A stretch of 15,954 nt of DNA from positions 1 through 15,954 of the forward strand of contig DZCR01000072.1 of the NCBI GenBank assembly GCA_022736495.1, written 5' to 3'. The translations under genes and the position numbers were made by a program. The stretch comes from Desulfobacca acetoxidans (GTDB lineage: Bacteria; Desulfobacterota; Desulfobaccia; Desulfobaccales; 0-14-0-80-60-11). The notes beneath the pieces are model-generated. The model did not search any database, was not told the origin of the DNA, and was given only the letters and a program-made list of their open reading frames with translations. Every line of letters starts with the position of its first letter. The stretch's first letter is position 1. This document shows positions 13,424 to 15,954 of the stretch, piece after piece.

Positions 13424-14113
13424 CTACCCCTGGCAACGGTGGCGGATGCTTTCGCCTTCCACCATGTAGATCACCTGTTCGGCGATGTTGGTGGCGTGGT
13501 CGCCTACCCGTTCCAGGTTCCGCACGATGTTAATCTGGCTTTGGCAAGGAACGATGGCCTCCGGCGCGCCGCACATTTCTTGGAGAAGATCCTGGATAAT
13601 GGCGTGGTCCAGGGCGTCGACGTCCGCATCCGCCAGGCAGACCTGCCGGGCCAGGTGCGCATTGCCCCGGGAAAAGGCGTCCAGGCTCTGTTGCACCATC
13701 TCTTGCACGCTCGCGGCCATGCTTGCCAAGCTGGCATGAATGGGCCGGGGGGGAAACTGCCGCAAGGTCAGCACCTCTTCGGCGATATTGGTAGCCGAGT
13801 CCCCGATGCGTTCCAATTCAGTGATTATATGGTCCACGGCCATGAGTTGGCGTAGGTCCCCGGCGACCGGTTGGAACAAGGCGATGAGGCGGATGCATTC
13901 CCGGTCAATGCTCTCTTCCAGATTATTGACTGCCGTATCCCCGGCAATCACCTGACGGGCCAGGTCCCCATCGGCCCCCAGCACGGCCCGGACGCTCAGG
14001 TCCATCGCGTTAACGGCCAAACGCGCCAATTCCATGAGGTTGTCCTGCAAGGCCGCCTGCTCCTGGGAAAATTTGGCCTTGCGCCGGAAACTCTCTTCCG
14101 ATGCCGCTGCCAT
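13424..14113 (-). CDS. phoU: Phosphate transport/signalling regulator PhoU
   Basis: PhoU is a cytoplasmic regulator that links the Pst phosphate transporter to the PhoR kinase and restrains phosphate uptake. The 229-residue protein is almost all helical, with two PhoU repeats. Each carries the metal-cluster motif: ELERIGDSATNIAEE (99-113) and NLERVGDHATNIAEQ (199-213). The ATG at 14113 is preceded by GGGAGG at a good distance and gives the family-like RRKAKFSQEQAALQ opening; a longer frame from 14146 has no such site. No pst or phoBR gene is visible on either side, so its partners are either elsewhere or lost. It is divergent from the TPR/beta-barrel gene across a 250-base gap. Confidence 0.94.
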   Translation of the reverse strand: MAAASEESFRRKAKFSQEQAALQDNLMELARLAVNAMDLSVRAVLGADGDLARQVIAGDTAVNNLEESIDRECIRLIALFQPVAGDLRQLMAVDHIITELERIGDSATNIAEEVLTLRQFPPRPIHASLASMAASVQEMVQQSLDAFSRGNAHLARQVCLADADVDALDHAIIQDLLQEMCGAPEAIVPCQSQINIVRNLERVGDHATNIAEQVIYMVEGESIRHRCQG

Positions 14114-14164
14114 CCTCACACCTCCCGAACTCTCAAAAGCCACCACCCCTGCAGGCCTTCATCT

Positions 14165-14229
14165 AACGGGCCCCATCCGTTGGCAGTTAGCCGCCAGAAA
14201 AAATAAAAAGCGGCGTCGGCTATTTTTTT
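14165..14229 (+). terminator. Plus-strand terminator-like hairpins between divergent genes
   Basis: AACGG/CCGTT (14165-14169 with 14177-14181) is followed by TAGCCG/CGGCTA (14188-14193 with 14217-14222), with alternative inner pairing GCCGC/GCGGC, and a run of seven T (14223-14229). This is an intrinsic terminator pattern on the plus strand, yet no plus-strand gene precedes it within the divergent gap. It may end a short RNA or be fortuitous. Confidence 0.4.
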
Positions 14230-14296
14230 AAAACCTGGCGATAAGTGTTCGTTACTAATTTTAGAGAAATGATAAATTCCTTTACATTCTACACCA

Positions 14297-14323
14297 TTGT
14301 GCTACGGTGGGCATGGTTAAAAT
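14297..14323 (+). promoter_or_regulatory. Candidate promoter of the TPR/beta-barrel gene
   Basis: TTGTGC (14297-14302) and TAAAAT (14318-14323, 5 of 6) are 15 bases apart, about 40 bases before the ATG at 14364. An alternative extended -10, TGATAAATT (14270-14278), lies further upstream. The gap is AT-rich and probably holds the phoU promoter as well, which I could not place. Confidence 0.3.
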
Positions 14324-14363
14324 TTAAGGCGGCGCGATTTTCTTGTTGTCGGCAGGGGGGACG

Positions 14364-15914
14364 ATGGGATACCGGAAAGTTTTGATCCTGGGGGGAACGA
14401 TTTTGCTGCTCTTCATCATGGCGCTGCCCAGCCTGGCAGCTACGCCTGATGACGAGGCGCTGGTGCAAAAGGCCGAGCAGAATTTGCAAGAGGAAAATTA
14501 CGAAGAGGCCTTGGCGCAATTGACTGAGGCCTGGGAAAAAGGCGGCCATACTCCAAAAAAGGCTCTCCTCTTGGGCCAGGTTAACCGTCTCATGCTCAAC
14601 TATCCCAAGGCCAAAGGGTACCTGGAGGAAGCCTTGCGCCTGAAGCCTGATCTTCATCCAGCGCAGTTGATGTTGGCCGACACCCTCATAGCCCTGGATC
14701 AACCCAAGGATGCCGTACCCATTTTGCAGAAGCTGGAAGCCGCCGGCTTCGAACCGGGTCAAACGGCCTTCTTGCTGGGCGTCACTGCCACCAAGGAGGG
14801 CAAGTATAGCGAAGCTATTGATTACTTTCGCAAGGCCCAAACCGACCCCAAGATGGCTCAGGAAGCCACCTTCCAGGCCAGTCTGGCCCTAGCTGCCCTC
14901 AATCGGGTCAAAGAAGCGGAAAAGACCATGGCAGAAAGCATTGCTTTGAACCCCCAGAGCCAGACCGCGGACTTCGCACAGCGCTATTTAGGAGTCCTGA
15001 AGGAGCGGGCGGAATCCCTGCGTCCCTTCCACATCACCGTGTCCGCGGGCTATGATTACGACTCCAACATCTCGGTGTCCCCTTCCTCACCCGGCGAGGT
15101 CACCAATATATCCGGGAAAGGCGGCTCGGTATTTAACCAGACCGCCCTGATGGAATATACCCTGATGCCGGCCGGCCCCTTCAGTATTTTGGGGCAGTAC
15201 TCCTATTTCCAGAATTTCCATCCCACGGTGCCGGGCTTCGATATCATGAGCCACTTTCTGGGGCTCACGCCGACCTACGGCTTTAAAAACGGCCGCTTCT
15301 GGCTCCCTTTTAGCTATACCTACATGGACTTACAGTCATCGAAATATTATACCGGTTTCCTCCTGACGCCCACCTATCTCCATCTGCTAACCGAGCATGT
15401 CGGTGTAGAAGTGGGGGCCAAGTATAACCGCCAATATTATACCTCTCCCGTATTCTTCACTCAGGATGACCGGAGCGGCAAAGCCTATGGCGGCAGCCTG
15501 GGCCTGTACTATTTTTTTAAGCAACAAAAGGGTTTTGCCCAGGTGCGGGCCAGTCTGGAGCATAATGCCACCACCGGCAATAACTGGGATAGCACCACCT
15601 ATCGTCTTCTTTTGACGCTCCTTTACCCTGTCACCGACAAATTTAAGTGCAATATCTTCCTGGACCTCATGAACCAGCCCTTTGATCATATTTTTTACAA
15701 CGGAGTCACCGTCGGCAATGTCGCGGGGGCGCCGCTGTTGCCTCAATCCAAGCGTCTCGACCAGATTTTGATTTTGGGCCTGCAGACCTCCTATGAACTT
15801 CTCAAAGGCCTGGAATTCGGCATCCATTGGTACTACATCCGGGACAACTCTAATATAAATCTATATAATTATAAGCGTCATATCGTCGGCTGCCAGTTTG
15901 CCTATCGTTACTAG
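14364..15914 (+). CDS. Secreted TPR protein with C-terminal outer-membrane beta-barrel
   Basis: This 516-residue protein has a Sec signal peptide (VLILGGTILLLFIMALPSLAA, cut near 26). Periplasmic TPR helices follow from about 30 to 215 (EQNLQEENYEEALAQLTEAW; YPKAKGYLEEALRLKPD; GKYSEAIDYFRKAQTDP). Residues about 222-516 alternate as amphipathic strands rich in Tyr, Phe and Gly, beginning ITVSAGYDYDSN and ending CQFAYRY with a terminal aromatic residue, as outer-membrane barrels do. TPR plus barrel occurs in Slam (surface lipoprotein assembly modifier) proteins and in polysaccharide-export porins such as PgaA; the YDSN motif at the barrel start recalls the former group. The ATG at 14364 has AGGGGGGA just upstream; an in-frame TTG at 14343 does not. 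The substrate cannot be told from sequence, and no synthesis operon is visible beside it. Confidence 0.85.
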   Translation: MGYRKVLILGGTILLLFIMALPSLAATPDDEALVQKAEQNLQEENYEEALAQLTEAWEKGGHTPKKALLLGQVNRLMLNYPKAKGYLEEALRLKPDLHPAQLMLADTLIALDQPKDAVPILQKLEAAGFEPGQTAFLLGVTATKEGKYSEAIDYFRKAQTDPKMAQEATFQASLALAALNRVKEAEKTMAESIALNPQSQTADFAQRYLGVLKERAESLRPFHITVSAGYDYDSNISVSPSSPGEVTNISGKGGSVFNQTALMEYTLMPAGPFSILGQYSYFQNFHPTVPGFDIMSHFLGLTPTYGFKNGRFWLPFSYTYMDLQSSKYYTGFLLTPTYLHLLTEHVGVEVGAKYNRQYYTSPVFFTQDDRSGKAYGGSLGLYYFFKQQKGFAQVRASLEHNATTGNNWDSTTYRLLLTLLYPVTDKFKCNIFLDLMNQPFDHIFYNGVTVGNVAGAPLLPQSKRLDQILILGLQTSYELLKGLEFGIHWYYIRDNSNINLYNYKRHIVGCQFAYRY

Positions 15915-15937
15915 TGCTTACTTGCATTAATAATAGA

Positions 15938-15943
15938 TATAAT
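15938..15943 (+). promoter_or_regulatory. Possible -10 element at the right edge
   Basis: TATAAT is a perfect -10 match within the AT-rich 40 bases after the barrel gene. No convincing -35 is found at 16-18 bases upstream (TGCTTA at 15915-15920). The gene it might serve lies outside the window. Confidence 0.25.
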
Positions 15944-15954
15944 ATATGGTGCTG

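Overview
The window looks like chromosomal DNA of a GC-rich, Gram-negative bacterium. A deltaproteobacterium (Desulfobacterota), of the Desulfobacca/Syntrophobacter kind, fits best. That placement is inferred from gene style, lipoprotein content and a HrcA-type heat-shock cluster; no phylogeny was possible. Coding density is high, most genes are on the minus strand, and there is no insertion sequence, integrase, phage gene or CRISPR array.

Layout. 1-900: the tail of an unknown gene, a small zinc-ribbon-like protein (145-534, +) and a convergent 68-residue protein (569-775, -). 946-2850: mnmG (gidA), a tRNA wobble-uridine modification enzyme (+). 2995-5511: seven small minus-strand genes for exported envelope proteins. 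Six of them form three consecutive paralogous pairs: two basic secreted proteins, two Cys-containing periplasmic proteins and two glycine-zipper lipoproteins. The seventh is another lipoprotein. The cluster starts 34 bases downstream of a tRNA-Met gene (5546-5622) that has a near-consensus promoter. 5770-9336: a phosphoglycolate-phosphatase-like HAD enzyme, a DmpA-type self-processing aminopeptidase, and a TPR plus periplasmic-binding-protein lipoprotein of the penicillin-binding-protein-activator (LpoA/LppC) type. The last two are coupled by an ATGA overlap. 9547-13223: the heat-shock operon hrcA-grpE-dnaK (transcribed right to left), closed by a good intrinsic terminator; dnaJ is not in this window. 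13424-14113: phoU. 14364-15914: a secreted TPR protein with a C-terminal outer-membrane beta-barrel (+).

How the genes relate. The conserved housekeeping genes (mnmG, tRNA-Met, gph, hrcA-grpE-dnaK, phoU) frame accessory envelope genes. The most interesting region is the 2.5 kb envelope block with its A-A-B-B-C-C arrangement of duplicated genes. It has translational coupling (TAATG and ATGA overlaps), a lost start codon in one copy and several unexplained inverted repeats in its spacers. I see no classical defence or mobile system. The best candidate for something undescribed is this duplicated envelope module, followed by the pairing of an LpoA-like activator with a DmpA-type peptidase.

Other non-coding signals: two palindromes of identical architecture (9-bp stem, 6-base loop; 2873-2896 and 9421-9444) resembling REP-type dispersed repeats; an interleaved pair of inverted repeats between the peptidase and phosphatase genes; no recognisable CIRCE operator upstream of hrcA; and a plus-strand terminator-like hairpin between the divergent phoU and beta-barrel genes with no obvious plus-strand gene in front of it. 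No stretch without a gene exceeds 300 bases; the longest is the 250 bases between phoU and the TPR/barrel gene.
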